Notes under the pieces: model-generated
Told to the model about the DNA's origin: nothing
What the model saw: only the letters and a program-made list of their open reading frames with translations
Databases searched by the model: none
Made by a program: the position numbers and the translations under genes
Shown: one piece after another, positions 9,271 through 20,995 of the stretch
Numbering within the stretch: position 1 is the first letter of the stretch
How the letters are laid out: each line of letters begins with the position of its first letter
Source of the DNA: Orobanche coerulescens
Lineage: Eukaryota; Streptophyta; Magnoliopsida; Lamiales; Orobanchaceae
Direction of reading: 5' to 3'
DNA: 64,000 nt
Assembly: GCA_033398695.1 (NCBI GenBank)
Contig: CM065801.1
Span: 106,323,170-106,387,169 of the forward strand

Positions 9271-10668
9271 CCCGAGAGTTGACCCAGATTCGCCACTTTA
9301 CTCATTTCTTTTCCTTCCCCATGACTGAACAATCCAAGGGCGATTTGGAGGCGATTTCCTTCTACCAATCACTCCAGATATCATTTTCCTTGAGTTCTTG
9401 GTGTAGATTAACAACATCTACTCGTATTCTTCATCCTTAATCCAAGGTAATCTCCTAGAACCCTATTTTGGGAAATTTGGGGTTTTTTAAGTTTTTGTCC
9501 GATTCGTTCCGTATTTTTGATTAACCCATGATGTATATGATTAATCTTGGTGGTATTCTTGTTTTCCCTACGAGTTCATGGTAAGTTTCCTGATATTTGT
9601 GAAATCGAGAGGGTTCAGTTGCGATCCGTCCTCGTCGTTGTCTTTGTACAAACTTATATGAATCGTAGGTGGGTTTTCGGGTGTATTCCATTTCCGTACT
9701 CATTTAGAAATGGTTGTTATTGTATTCTTCGAATCATTAGGTTCGGGTTCGTCGGTTCTAGCGATCGTGGTTGATTTTCCTTTCCATTCGTGTCGTCGGC
9801 ATTTACTCAAGGCAAGTATTCTTGGAAACCTTTAGGCTTAACATGAAATGGTAATGTATTTGTGTGAGCTTTGCTCACTCCGGGAGGGTCTGACGAGGCC
9901 TCGGGGGAATCCATGACTTCACTCTGGATTCACGAGCTTGATTCGCTAGCCAGTTCGGGAGGGTCCTTAGAGGCCTTGGATGGGATCAGTAGCTTAACCC
10001 CGGTCCTTGGCGATGCCTGTGCGTGATTTGTTTTATGATATGACCAGCTCGGGAGGGTCCTTAGAGGCCTTGAGTTGGACCAGTGGCTTCACCCCGGTCC
10101 TGGGCAAATTGATTGTTGACTGTTTGTTTCCGAAAAAGATATGTCTGGTTTTGGTTTTTGAAATAACTTGATGCATGTACTATGAAATGTGTAAGCGAAT
10201 GGTTTGTCTTGATTACTTGTACTAGCGTAATTGCTAACCCCTTCGAGGACACGTTTTGGAAAAATTCTTGTTATAGATTTCAGGTTATGTTCAGCCGGAC
10301 GAGCGGGCATTCGGACAGTACGAGGATGTTGTTCAGGGTTGTTGACATGTGCAATGAGTTTCTTTATTTCCGTTGTCCATTTCTATATGGTTGTTTTACA
10401 ACTTGTGAACTTATATACAGTACTCGCGAGTACTTAGGCATTTTTACTCGAGTTATGGTTTGTATCATTAAATGTTATTTATGATTGTCGGTGATGTTTG
10501 TTTCGCCGGTTATACCGGCCGTTTTATTTAATTGTCGTCCTGGTGATGTCTGTTTTCTCGCTAAATGTGATGGTTAGACGAGTGGTATTTATTATTTAGC
10601 CTGGTTGGTCCCAGGTAGGGGCCCATGGCGCTGTAATATCCTGAATATCTTGGGGGTGTTACAGAGAA

Positions 10669-10680
10669 TAATATCAGAGC
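10669..10680 (+). promoter_or_regulatory. G2 primer-binding site, degenerate
   Basis: TAATATCAGAGC, five bases after the LTR end, matches the initiator-Met sequence at 10 of 12 positions. Confidence 0.8.
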
Positions 10681-10900
10681 ACTAGGTTTATGAATACCTG
10701 GGCTTGTCGGTTAATTGGGTCTAGTTGTGTTTTGTTTTGCACATCGTCACCCCGCTGCCATCATCTTGGTACTTCCAGTGCTCGTAAGTTTTCCTTACTC
10801 GATTCCTTGTTTCCTTGTATCGTACTTCCGATTCTTGAACTGTGACTGTTTTCCTCTCGTGCTTATCATGAAATTGCTTTTGCTGCTCCCTATCTCCAGC

Positions 10901-11515
10901 ATGGATGCTGGAAGAGGCCGTGGTAGAGGTCGTGGCCGTAGACGTGGCCGGGTACGTGGGGCAGCCAGTGGGGCGGCCACATCACACTCTTCAAGATCCA
11001 GCAGTAATGAGGGTCGTCAGGGCCACACAACCACCCAAGATGATACAGCCGGCAATGGCACCGACATTGGTGTTGCAGCTATTATGCAACAAATGGTGAA
11101 CCAAATGGCTACTATAGCCCAAGCGGTTCAGAACCCGGCTCTGTCTCGTACTGCTCAGACTGAAACAGATCGCTGGCTTCAGGACGTCATCAAGATGCAT
11201 CCTTCTCAGTTATCAGGGCCTTCAGACCCGATCGACTGGGAGAGTTGGATCAAGGAGATGTCTAAGATCTTTGTTGCCACCAACTGCCCTGAGGATCGCA
11301 AGGTCCCTATCGCCCAGTATTTTCTCACTGGGGAGGCTACTGATTGGTGGGAGGCCATTGAGACTCGGGATCATGTTGCTTCTTGGGCTGAGTTCAGAGG
11401 CCTTATAGAAGCTGAATACTGTCCGTGGCCGGTTCGTCAGGCTCGATTCCATGCTTTTTATGAAGCCCAGCCTCGAGATATTCCAGTTTCTCAGGCCATT
11501 TCGGATTTCAACTCG
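10901..11515 (+). pseudogene. G2 gag, 5' half, cut by the G3 insertion
   Basis: ATG 10901 starts a clean frame of 205 codons with an Arg-Gly-rich N-terminus followed by the conserved Gag block (DRWLQDVIKMHPSQ, then EATDWWEAIETRDH). It matches G1 Gag codon by codon without stops. The frame runs into G3 LTR sequence at 11515/11516 and ends a few codons later by chance. The zinc-knuckle half is at 29019 onward. About 235 bp of gag that should lie between the two halves is absent. Confidence 0.9.
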
Positions 11516-13371
11516 GAATTTCCATGTTGAATTATGGTTATTTAGAACCGTGTGTTTTGACAATCGGAATTGGAATATTTATGGTTGGTAATTGTCGAGT
11601 TTTGTGATTTCCGAAGTATGTTTGTTTTGGCCGGAATATCGAAGTGGTGACTTGAGAGTTATGTCCGTAAGATATGAATGTATTACAAAAAGGGTGTTAA
11701 TAGAATAAGAGTAGATATTTCTGAGTAGTGATTTACATAAGGGCTGACCTCAATCGATCACCATAAATTCCATAAAAATCTAAAAATCCTAAAAAATTTC
11801 AACTTGTAGAGAATTGAGTTAGCTTTCCAATGGTTCAAACGGTGAGTCAATCGAAGCCCGGATATAGGAGTTATGGTCGAAATAGCGGACCCTAGTGCAG
11901 TGACACGATTGTGTCATTTGACGCGGGTTGTGTCGAACTATTACGGATAAGTAAAAACGTTCTGGATGAGTGACATGACCCCTGACTCGACCGTGTCATT
12001 TGACATGACCAGAAAGTGCAGAAATGCTGAAAACCCACTTCGGGAGCTATATATAGCCTTTGGTCGATTTTTTGGGCATTCTAGCACCTTCCCTTCATCC
12101 TCCACCTAGAATCCTTCATCTTAAACTCCAAAATCAAGCCATAAACATGTTCCAAACACTATAGAATCAAGATATCAAGTTCATTATTGAAGAATTATCC
12201 ATCTCTTGGTTGAATTAAGGTATGTGGTTGAAGTTCTTCAAGTTATTTCAAAGAATTTTGGGGTTTGTTGGGAATTCTTGATTCAAGTTCGTTTTGGCTT
12301 TGGATTATGTTAGATTATGATGCTGTAATCATGTTCCTTTGTTTTCTCTCAAGGTTTATGGATTAAATTTCGAGTTTTTAATCCGTTCTTGGGTTCGACC
12401 TTTGTCGCCTCCGTAGTGTTCGATTAAATGTCTCTAAGGGTAGAACTTAGGGTGAATCCTTCCGTTTCCATGGTGTTATGTTTTGATTCGGTATCTTGAT
12501 GTGTTAGGGTCGAATTGTTGAAGGAAGTTCGGATCGTACGTTCATCCGTTCGTTGTTTCCCATGTCGTTTGAATTGAGGCAAGTACTTTGATTGTGTTTA
12601 ATGTACTTCGTGTGAATATGTGAAAATGTGATTTGTGCCAATTGTTGATTGAGTGTGTGTGAGCCGAGTAAAACCAGTGAGGGTCCCCTGGGGTCCGGTA
12701 GGCTGCAGTTCCCTATAGATCACTCGGTTGGGCTATACAACCAGAGAGAGCCTGACGAGGTCTCTTGGGGTGCGTATCTTGCGAGATACGAGGCAGTATA
12801 GCTCGGGAGGTTGTTTTGTGATGATGATTGTGATGTGGTATTCCAGAATATCTGCGATGGCACTGTGATTTATGTTGATTATTCACTTGTTGTACATATT
12901 CTAGAATCATTGTACTTGCACCGGATTCTTGCTGACCCCTCCTGGGGTAGATATACTTTTGTGTATTCAGGTACAGGTCCAGTGGGAGGACTAGCACAGG
13001 GCGGACACGAGCTTGGTGGGCAGCATTGATATCGTGCATCATTTTGAGTTGGTGGTCGTATGGTCATGGTCAAAGTCGTGTTTTGGTTTTGTACTCGTGC
13101 TGGTACTGTCCGGTGTTGTATGTCGTGTCATTGTTGATGGTTAATGATGTTGTATTCCACTTGTGAACGGTTATATTGGTTATGATCCCACGGGATGATA
13201 TGTTGTTTGGTATTGTGATGTATGTCATGTTGAAGTTGAACTTGGTTTTGAATGTATCAACGTTCATGTTTTGTTGTATTTAATGTGTTTTATTTTGGGT
13301 CTAAGCCTGGTAGGTTCTCCAAAAAGGATCTACGGCGCTGTAATATCTCCGTAAATCACGGGGGTGTTACA
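11516..13371 (+). repeat. G3 5' LTR, first 69 bp deleted
   Basis: It starts at GAATTTCCATG, which corresponds to 27128 of the 3' LTR. The 27059-27127 equivalent is absent. It ends CGGGGGTGTTACA. It contains a TATA-like TATATATAG near 12048 and an acceptor-like GTATTCAG|GTACAGG near 12964. The short ORFs at 12713-13073 recur in the 3' LTR and are noncoding. Confidence 0.93.
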
Positions 13372-13376
13372 GAATA

Positions 13377-13388
13377 TAGTATCAGAGC
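13377..13388 (+). promoter_or_regulatory. G3 primer-binding site
   Basis: TAGTATCAGAGC, 11 of 12 matches to the initiator-Met primer-binding sequence, lies five bases after the LTR. Confidence 0.85.
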
Positions 13389-14258
13389 TTAGGTTTATAG
13401 ATACCTAGGTTGTTGGTATTTTGGGTCTGTTAAAGTTGAGTCGGTCTTTTGTTCATGATATCACTGGTTTGCTGCCACCTCGTTCTGTCTGTGCTGGGAG
13501 TCCCCTCGAAGGTTAGTTATTCCTCCTTTTCAAGAATAATTGCTGATGTGATTGGATAATTTGTTATTGTAATCTTTCATCTCCTCAATCTTCCCTTGTT
13601 CTTCAATTTGGGTGAATAACTTGTAATCTGAGACAACTGTATTCGCATAATGGATGAAGTCGATCGACAGATATATTTGAGGGTATCGTGTATCAGATCG
13701 TCCTAATTTTAATATTAGGAATATCATATTAGAGCATTACTGGGATGAGTACACCTATTCAGTATGTTGGGACGACAAGCAAGAGCAGTTATAAAAGGTC
13801 ATTATGGGAGCCATAACGTGCGCTAAGTCGAGGATCTAACGTATGTTAAGATGTCAGATGTAGCGTGTGCTATATGTCATGCATAACGTACGCTATTGGC
13901 GAAATTGGTCAGGGTTCAGGATATGGCCGACAAGTGAGTCCCGTGGTCGACAACTTTCGGCATAGGAGTGGTCAAGGCAAGTCAATATTGGAGCTAACAT
14001 AGGCTATGGATTGAATATTACGTACGTTAAATGGGTGAGTTACTGTAGTAAGGCAATGACTATATTACGAATGCTAAGGCATGGGATTTGCGTACGTAAG
14101 CCATTGAATGAATTAAAAGCAATAGTCCCTGGACGGTTGTTGCCTACGCTATCAAGGCCAGAACGTATACGTGAGCCATTGATCGCGAACACTGGTGTTA
14201 CATGTTGTACGTAAGGAAAGCAGATAGTGATCTCTGGATTAGTGTTACGTACCCTATC
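13389..14258 (+). repeat. G3 leader followed by the U3-like start of an inner LTR
   Basis: The first about 150 bp are leader-like. From roughly 13800 the sequence carries degenerate near-palindromes (AACGTGCGCTAAG, AGCGTGTGCTA, AACGTACGCTA, TTACGTACGTTA), the same kind of array as in the U3 of other Gypsy LTRs. The array resumes after C1 at 23749-23815 and is followed by a TATA box. I therefore read 13.5-14.26 kb plus 23.74-26.83 kb as one LTR of another Gypsy family. Its exact start is not visible. No coding sequence is present. Confidence 0.55.
14254..14258 (+). repeat. Left target-site duplication of C1 (CTATC)
   Basis: CTATC directly precedes the C1 LTR TG and is repeated at 23744-23748 after the terminal CA. 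This marks an intact Copia insertion. Confidence 0.92.
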
Positions 14259-16229
14259 TGTTAGGAGTATGCCCTCGAATGCCACTCAGAGGATGTTGAG
14301 TGAGGGCACTGTACTTGTAATTATGTAAATCATTAATATAAGGCAATGGATGTTTCTTTATTTACTGGTAGTTACTTGCATTCCTAACTCGTAAATATAC
14401 ATATAGAAACTAGTCCGTGTATTTGAGAGCAAAACGTTCCACTCCTTATTGGATAAGGGGGTAGGCACTGGAAAGGTTTATAGCTCAAATACTTAATCGT
14501 TCGCAAGTCGATGAAACTTGACTGGGCATTAAGTTTATGTGAAGACTTGTATGACGTGTTCTTTGACATGGAGAGTTCCTGTCGAACACTAATGGTTAGT
14601 GTGAGCACACGTTATAGGTATGCTAATTGGATTAGTATACTCGAACCGACTCACCATCGATTCGTCACACGGATTTCACTCTGGGACAGTCAATGACGGA
14701 ATCGAAAGGTTGTGATATGTATTTGTGAACCTTCGACTTGAGGATTTAGTAGGGATGTGCTTGTGACGTTAAGGTTTTCATTAGAGTAGTTCGACCCTAT
14801 AAACCGGGAGGTGGGGGTCAACCTCGACGTGCATCTTAAAGGGCAAGTAGCAGGTCGTGCTGAATACCAAAATAGAATTCTTTCTCCCGTTAGTGAGCGG
14901 GTTATATGTCCTATGCAGTTATTGGAAGATGAGATCATAAGTCTATGGCCAAAGCATTGGAGCTAGTTGTATTGGATACACGAGAGCTCAATGATCTCGA
15001 TTTGCATTAACGCATGCATAGCGTCAAGTACAGATAGGGTTTGACTGACAGTGACCCTATAACTTGATCGGGACATTTGTAAGAAGGGTTTATACGTATA
15101 CTGGCATTCACAACAGAATGATTCTTGATTGATCCCAATCATTCGTTCTCAATTGGGGTACAGTGTAGGCCGCCAGGCTGGCTAGGTGGTGCTACTACTC
15201 TTTGGTTCCTCCCATTGCTGACTCAGACGAACCTACCGAGTCGCGCAATAGGATTGACGACTGAATGAATCGAGTTTAACCTCTCATTATGAATATTAGA
15301 TATTGGATATCTAATTTGGGATATTGGATGTCTAAATTGATTTATTGGATAAATTAATTTATGGATTAATTAATTAAATAAATTACCGGGTGATTAATTT
15401 AATTCATGAATATAATTATTTACTGGAGAAATTAATTATGTTATTATGTATTTAATATGATTGATTAATTGGATTAATTAATCGATATAAATACATCGGA
15501 ACGGAATCGGAGTTTATCTGTATGGACTCTTGGGATTTCGAAATGAACCGAACTCGTCAGATTCCTTCTAGAGGCCGGCCCCACAGTTGATCTCTTACTT
15601 TTAGTCTTTGTCTTGCTTTGGTGGGTGAAGACTAATCACCTAAGAGATATGATATCTCTTATAATAAGGATAAAGGGATTGTGTGGGATTTGGAAGTAGA
15701 ATAAATGAAGACATCTCTCAACCTCTCCTAGTAATTCCATACATGAGTTTTAGTTTTGGGAGAGAGAAAATAGTTTTCCCAATTATCTTCATCTTGTTCT
15801 TCATCTTGTTCTTGAGTTTTCTTGGAGAAAATTCAAGATACATTGAGAGATAAATATTATACACTTGAGTGCAATAATAAAAGGCTTCATCACTTGATTC
15901 TACCCGTAACCTTAGAGGTTAATCGAGTGTTGTCATTCCGGTCATTTTTCCGGCGCGTGGCAAGTAGAGACGCGGTGCTTTCGGCGTTGGATCGTTCAAG
16001 AGCTTGGAGCGGATTAGATTCGTAGAGATCAATCAAAGCTTGGAAAATAGCTCAAGAGAAGGTTACCATTTAATCAACGGACTTCGAGGGTGAGTTTCTT
16101 TTAACTCTTGTTTTTCGTTTATATATTCGTATATACGTAGCTCGATCGATCCTCGTAGGGATTCGGATCGAATTAATTTTCGTTTTACCGCTTCCGCTGG
16201 GCCTTCGTTTTAGGCACCGAATCCCAACA
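14259..16229 (+). repeat. C1 5' LTR (1971 bp)
   Basis: It begins TGTTAGGAGTATG and ends ATCCCAACA. An AT-rich segment at about 15290-15490 contains nested ATTAATTAATTAAA tracts, then ATATAAATACATCGG (about 15485), a TATA-box candidate. The far end carries AGG|GTGAGTTTC at 16087-16098, a good splice-donor match that would initiate a leader intron. The left end contains an ORF-sized frame (15822-16025) that I regard as chance. Confidence 0.93.
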
Positions 16230-16230
16230 G

Positions 16231-16242
16231 TGGTATCGGAGC
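16231..16242 (+). promoter_or_regulatory. C1 primer-binding site
   Basis: TGGTATCGGAGC follows the LTR by one base and matches the initiator-Met primer-binding site at 11 of 12 positions. Confidence 0.92.
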
Positions 16243-17884
16243 GTAGGTCTTGCGATCGTATATACGATATTGGCATTTGGAATGCTCAATTATATGGTGA
16301 ATGATTTGAAATCATTTTAGTCATAATCGTGGTATATGTTTTTTTCGTTCGTTATAGTTGTATTTTTCATAAGTTTGTCTAAATATAAATCTTCTATTTC
16401 TTGGAAATATGATTTATATTGATGATATGAATGATGGAAAATATAGATATTGGATATCCGGTCGAAAAACTACCCCCGAATAGCCGTTGGGCATTGCGAA
16501 ATAGGTCCTGGAGGGGCGCAGCCCGAGGCTCGGGGCCGCGGCCTGTGGCTGTTGCAGCCCGCCCGGGCAGGCATCAGATCTTGGGGGCGCGTCCCGGCTC
16601 AGGGCCGTGGCCACTGGCCGGGCAGCCCTGCATGCTGCCTGGTGGCGTTTCGGGCACGGTTCAGCCCATTTCGGACCCGTTTCGGACTTGTTTGCTTCGT
16701 GTATTCCTAAGAATAATTTCCCACATTTTAAATTGGATTTAATATGATTAAAATGATTTATGGTATTTCATTTTATAAGGGAAAATTGATTTATTGGAAT
16801 ACTTGTGATCGAACGAATTATTTTGAACGTTTTCATATTAACGATTGTGTGAATCGATTGGATCGGTTTGTATTTTTGATTGGATCAATGTATCTCTACG
16901 CTTTCCATTTTTTTAGTATTTATTGGATGAATGCTTTTGAATGGGGATGTGGTTCGTGGACTTAGTTTTTGAATCGTTCGTTTTATTCAATTGGGTTGTA
17001 AAGGCCATTTTGAGCCTATTTATTTTACTAGAAATATATGTATCTAGGATGCAATTTTCAATGTAAAATTTATATTTAATGACGAAGACTGGAGGAAGAT
17101 CCGTTTCGATAAGACGAAGATTCAAGACGAAGACTTGTAATTAGATTGCGGAGTTTTTGTTTTCTAGGAACGATCCATGAACCACATGTTGGTAGCAACT
17201 AGGTTGTGAATGGTTTTTTCATATTGTATGAATGCCACAAGCGCGCTAAAATGATTAATGTGCAAAGTGTAACGTTAATCGCGAAAATTCTCCCACAACA
17301 AATTATTAAGTTTATAAGGTTTCAAGCTTTCCCTTCCCTCCATTGAGTTTTCGGGAAATTGAAATCCAAACCGGATGTGCTATGCTTCCGAGTTATCGGG
17401 GTAGTCATTCAGGGAGGACGGATAAATTACCGGGAGCGCATTGGATGCCTTCGGTTGGAGTAAATTTTATCCCTAGAAACCTGATAGGTTGCCGGTTAAG
17501 ATTCAATTGTGAAATTGATTTGTGTCGATGGTATAAACTTAACTTGTTCACAAACCATAGAAACCGTATAGGTTGAGGGGAGTGAACAAGGGGAAAAAGA
17601 AGATCGAATCATCCATTAGATGGGTTGGTGTTGGACATCACTTTATGAAAATTAATAGACTAGAAACCTGTTCGGTTGCCCTCTATTAAGATTTATAAAG
17701 AACTCGATCACCACTATAAAGTAGAGCGACGATACTTCCGGATTTCACATGGGAGTGTGTTGTTCCGATAAAAATAGTGGGATATGGGTAACAAGAATAG
17801 AAAAGACCTTAATTCTATACTCAGAACATAATTAAACGAGTCACTAATTAATCTGTTATACTTAATGCAGACATAACTCTCAAT
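16243..17884 (+). other. C1 long 5' leader with variable GC-rich block and short hairpin motifs
   Basis: There is no credible coding frame. A GC-rich block at about 16480-16680 is sandwiched between AT-rich DNA. C2 has an unrelated-looking GC-rich block at the same leader position, with the right flank TTCCCACATTTTAAATTG conserved. Three short inverted repeats follow: AACCTGATAGGTT (17478-17490), AACCGTATAGGTT (17562-17574) and AACCTGTTCGGTT (17665-17677). C2 has three of the same type. The leader ends CTTAATGCAG|A at 17870, an acceptor-like site 15 bp before the gag ATG. Confidence 0.7.
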
Positions 17885-19180
17885 ATGACAATGAATCCAC
17901 TCGCAATTCTACTCGAGAAGAACACCTTGATTGGACCTAACTTTGTGGACTGGCTCCGCAATCTGATGATTGTCCTCAGTATAGAGGCACTGGGATACAT
18001 CTTGGAGACGGACATTCCGGCGCCTCCTGTTCGGACCAGAGCCAATCAGGAAGAGATCGAAAACCACGAAAAGTGGGTTAAGGATGACATAAAAGTCCGT
18101 GCTTACATGATGGCTTCTATGTCTAATGAGCTTCAGAGAGCTCGTGAGAAAATGACTTCTGCTAGGCAGATTCTATCTCACTTAACCGAACTTTATGGTG
18201 AGCACAGCAGAACTGCTAGATATGAGATATCCAAGCAAATGTTCGGTGCAAGGATGAAGGAAGGTGAGAAGGTTGGGGATCACGTCCTCAAAATGATATC
18301 TATGATCGAGAGATTGGAGGCTCTTGATTTTAAAATGGATATTTCTCTCCAAACCGACCTTATCCTTCAATCTCTCCCTGATTCCTTCTCAAAGTTTGTT
18401 ATGAACTTCAACTGCAATGAGATTGCATGTAACTTAGCTGGGCTAATGAACAAACTGGTGACCGCTCAGTCTCAGATGAAGACTCCGCGGATGAAGGGGT
18501 CTGCCCTTGTGATTTATTTTGGACTTCGGAAGTCTAAGAATAAGAAGAAAAAGACCAAGAAGCAGACTGGACCACAAGTTAAGGACCTTAAAGGTAAGGG
18601 AAAGGCCCCGACAGTTCCGAAGAATAAGAAGAATAAGGATGCTTGTCTCAAGTGCGGTGAGCTGGGCCATTGGGCTAGAGAATGTCCGATTCTTCATGGC
18701 ACTTCAGGTACAGAACTTTTAGTTTTGGAAACAAATTGTTCTGCTACTGTTTTTTCTACTTCCTGGATACTGGATTCTGGTGCTAGTTCTCATATTTGTA
18801 CCGTGAATCAGGATCTGGAACAAAGTAGGAAGCTTGGAGCTGGAGAAGTTATGATCACAGTCGGAAGCAGGCATAGTGTCGAGGCGACCGACATAGGATC
18901 ACTTCTTTTGGGTTTAGAATCCGGCTTTCTTTTGACATTAGAAGATGTACTTGTTTTGCCCAAAGGGCACAAAAACATTGTATCCATTCTGGTCATAGAT
19001 CGAAAGGGCTTTTCATTTTTCATTGGTGATAGTTCCTGCAAAATTTATTTCAGAAATAAACTAGTGGGTACTGCTACATTGTTAAATGGATTGTATCATC
19101 TAAATCTCAGCAACCAAGTAGTTGTGAATACTATGACTAGAAAATGTGGTAGGGATGAAACCAATCAAGTTTTGAAATAG
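17885..19180 (+). pseudogene. C1 gag and protease, ends in a premature TAG
   Basis: ATG 17885 opens a 431-codon frame. The N-terminal part (about residues 1-200) matches the general Copia Gag layout (PNFVDWLRNL near the start). A Lys-rich stretch precedes one zinc knuckle, CLKCGELGHWARECP, from residue 254. The protease motif WILDSGASSHIC has its Asp at residue 297. The frame stops at TAG 19178-19180, just before HLRLGH, where Copia polyproteins normally read W-H. TGG to TAG is the likely change. The same frame continues as integrase. Confidence 0.92.
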
Positions 19181-20332
19181 CATCTTAGACTTGGTCATGT
19201 TGGTCACACCAAGGTTTACAAGATGGAAAAGGATGGACTTATGGGTCCATCGGGATCAGATCCCTTTCCTACTTGTGAATCTTGCCTTAAAGGCAAAATG
19301 ACTAAGTCCCCCTTCACAGTGACTTTTGAAAGAGCCGCTGATAAACTGGGATTAATCCATACCGACGTATGTGGTACTTTGGAAGCCGCACATGACGGAT
19401 ATCAATATTTCATAACGTTTATGAATGATCATACTAGGTATGGTTATGTATACTTAATGAAACATAAATCCGAGGCCTTTGAGAAATTCCAGGAATTCAA
19501 GGCCCTAGTCGAGAAACAAACTGGTAATCATATCAAAGCACTTTGGTCGGACCGAGGTGGTGAGTATATGAGTACGGAGTTTGACGAGTTCCTTAAGGAA
19601 CATGGAATAGTTTCACAACTAACACCTCCATGTACTCCTCAGTTAAATGGTGTGTCAGAAAGAAGGAACTGGACCTTGTTGAACATGGTCCGTTCCATGC
19701 TGGGCTATACTGACTTACCGATTTACTTGTGGGGGTATGCACTCCTGACTGCCGCTTACATCTTGAACAGACGTCCTTCCAAATCCATTCCTAAAACTCC
19801 ACATGAGATGTGGGAGGGCAGGAAACCAAGTCATAATCATATTAGGATTTGGGGATGTCCCGCCTATGTCAAGAAGACTAAGGTGGAGAAATTGGAAGCT
19901 AGGTCCGCGAAAGGATGTTTCATTGGATTCCCGTCTGGGACGATGGGATATCTATTCTACATGCCCGAAGATCGAAAGATCGTTGTTGCTTTACAAGCAC
20001 ACTTCCTGGAAGATGAGTTCATTCAGGAAGGCGGAGCAGGTAGAAGTATTTCTTTAGAAGAATACAATGAAACTCCTCGGGAGACACCTGTGCAAGAAAC
20101 TGGAACCGAACCTTCTGAAACACAAGTACAATCACCTCGTAGGTCTAGTAGGGTGTCTCATTTACTTGAGAGATATGGGCTTGTGCACTTAGAGGAGATG
20201 GGTCTCCATGAGGTTCCAAGTGATATCCAAGAGACTGACCCAACGACCTATGACCAAGCGATGGTGGATGTAGACTCCGTGAAATGGTGTGAAACTATGG
20301 AAGCTGAGATAGACTCAATGCATGTCAATTAG
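19181..20332 (+). pseudogene. C1 integrase, in frame with gag-PR but behind a stop
   Basis: The HHCC zinc motif (HLRLGHVGHTK...CESCLKG) starts right after the stop. The DD35E triad is visible: D in HTDVCG (codon 19364), D in WSDRGGEY (19550) and E in NGVSERRN (19658), with 35 residues between the last two. The frame is open for 369 codons from ATG 19223 and ends in TAG 20330, where related elements have Gln (CAG). Without readthrough the protein cannot be joined to Gag. Confidence 0.92.
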
Positions 20333-20995
20333 GTCTGGACTGTAGTAGACCGCCCCAAGGGCATAGTGCCTATTGGGAACAAGTGGATCCATAAGAGAAA
20401 GACTGATGGTGACGGCAAGGTTGACGCCTAAAAGGCCAGGCTTGTGGCAAAGGGTTATACCCAAAAAGAAGGTATCGATTACCATGATACCTTCTCGCCC
20501 GTAGCCATGATCAAGTCTATTCGCATGATGCTTGCTATAGCTGCCTATCACGATTATGAGATATGGCAAATGGACGTAAAGACGGCTTTCCTTAATGGAT
20601 TCCTCGAGGAGAAAATCTATATGGAGCAGCCTAAAGGCTTTGTGTCCGAAGTCGATATTCAGAAAGTGAAGCTTCAGCATTCCATTTATGGACTGAAGCA
20701 AGTGTCGCGTAGTTGGAACCTTCGTTTTGACGAGGCGGTCAAAGAGTTTGACTTCGTGCAAAATGAAGAGGAACCTTGTGTATACAAGAGGGTTAGTGGG
20801 AGCAAGATCGCATTCTTAGTACTATATGTAGATGACATTATACTAATAGGAAATAATGTGGAAATGCTTAGTTCTGTGAAAGCTTGGCTTTCGAGTAATT
20901 TCTCCATGAAAGACTTCAGAGAAGCAACCCATATTCTTGGTATTTGGCTCTACCAGGATAGAGCGAAGAGAACAATAAGTCTTGAAGATGGATGA
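20333..20995 (+). pseudogene. C1 reverse transcriptase, one stop then frameshift
   Basis: In the same frame, VWTVVDRPKG is followed by TAA 20429-20431, then AKGYTQKEGIDY, MDVKTAFLNGFLEEKIYMEQ and the catalytic LYVDDIILIG box, with Asp-Asp at 20831-20836. The frame is lost near 20985, where sequence expected between ISLEDG and MDDSKRG is missing. The catalytic residues are preserved. Confidence 0.9.

Larger units (their letters stand above)
8525..10663 (+). repeat. G2 5' LTR (start approximate)
   Basis: From about 8549 (GCGACTCGCTTGTAACC) it parallels the G1 LTR from about 5779, and it ends TGTTACA at 10663. U3 contains a dense array of TAGCGCACGCTA-type motifs (8825-9252). A clear TATA box, TATAAATA, is at 9263-9270. 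A donor-like CCAAGGTAATCTCC is near 9443, and the acceptor-like TTTCAG|G ends at 10283. The first about 15 bp expected of the LTR are missing or merged with the G4 LTR at 8510-8530. Confidence 0.85.

Noticed and set aside
15290..15490. ATTAATTAATTAAA tract as a replication origin or scaffold-attachment site
   Set aside because: It is part of the C1 LTR family, recurring in C2 and in the C1 3' LTR. AT richness alone does not support a specific function.
16431..16742. GC-rich ORFs in the C1 leader as a possible captured gene
   Set aside because: Overlapping ORFs in several frames follow from GC richness. There is no start context or conserved domain. I report only the block itself as unusual.
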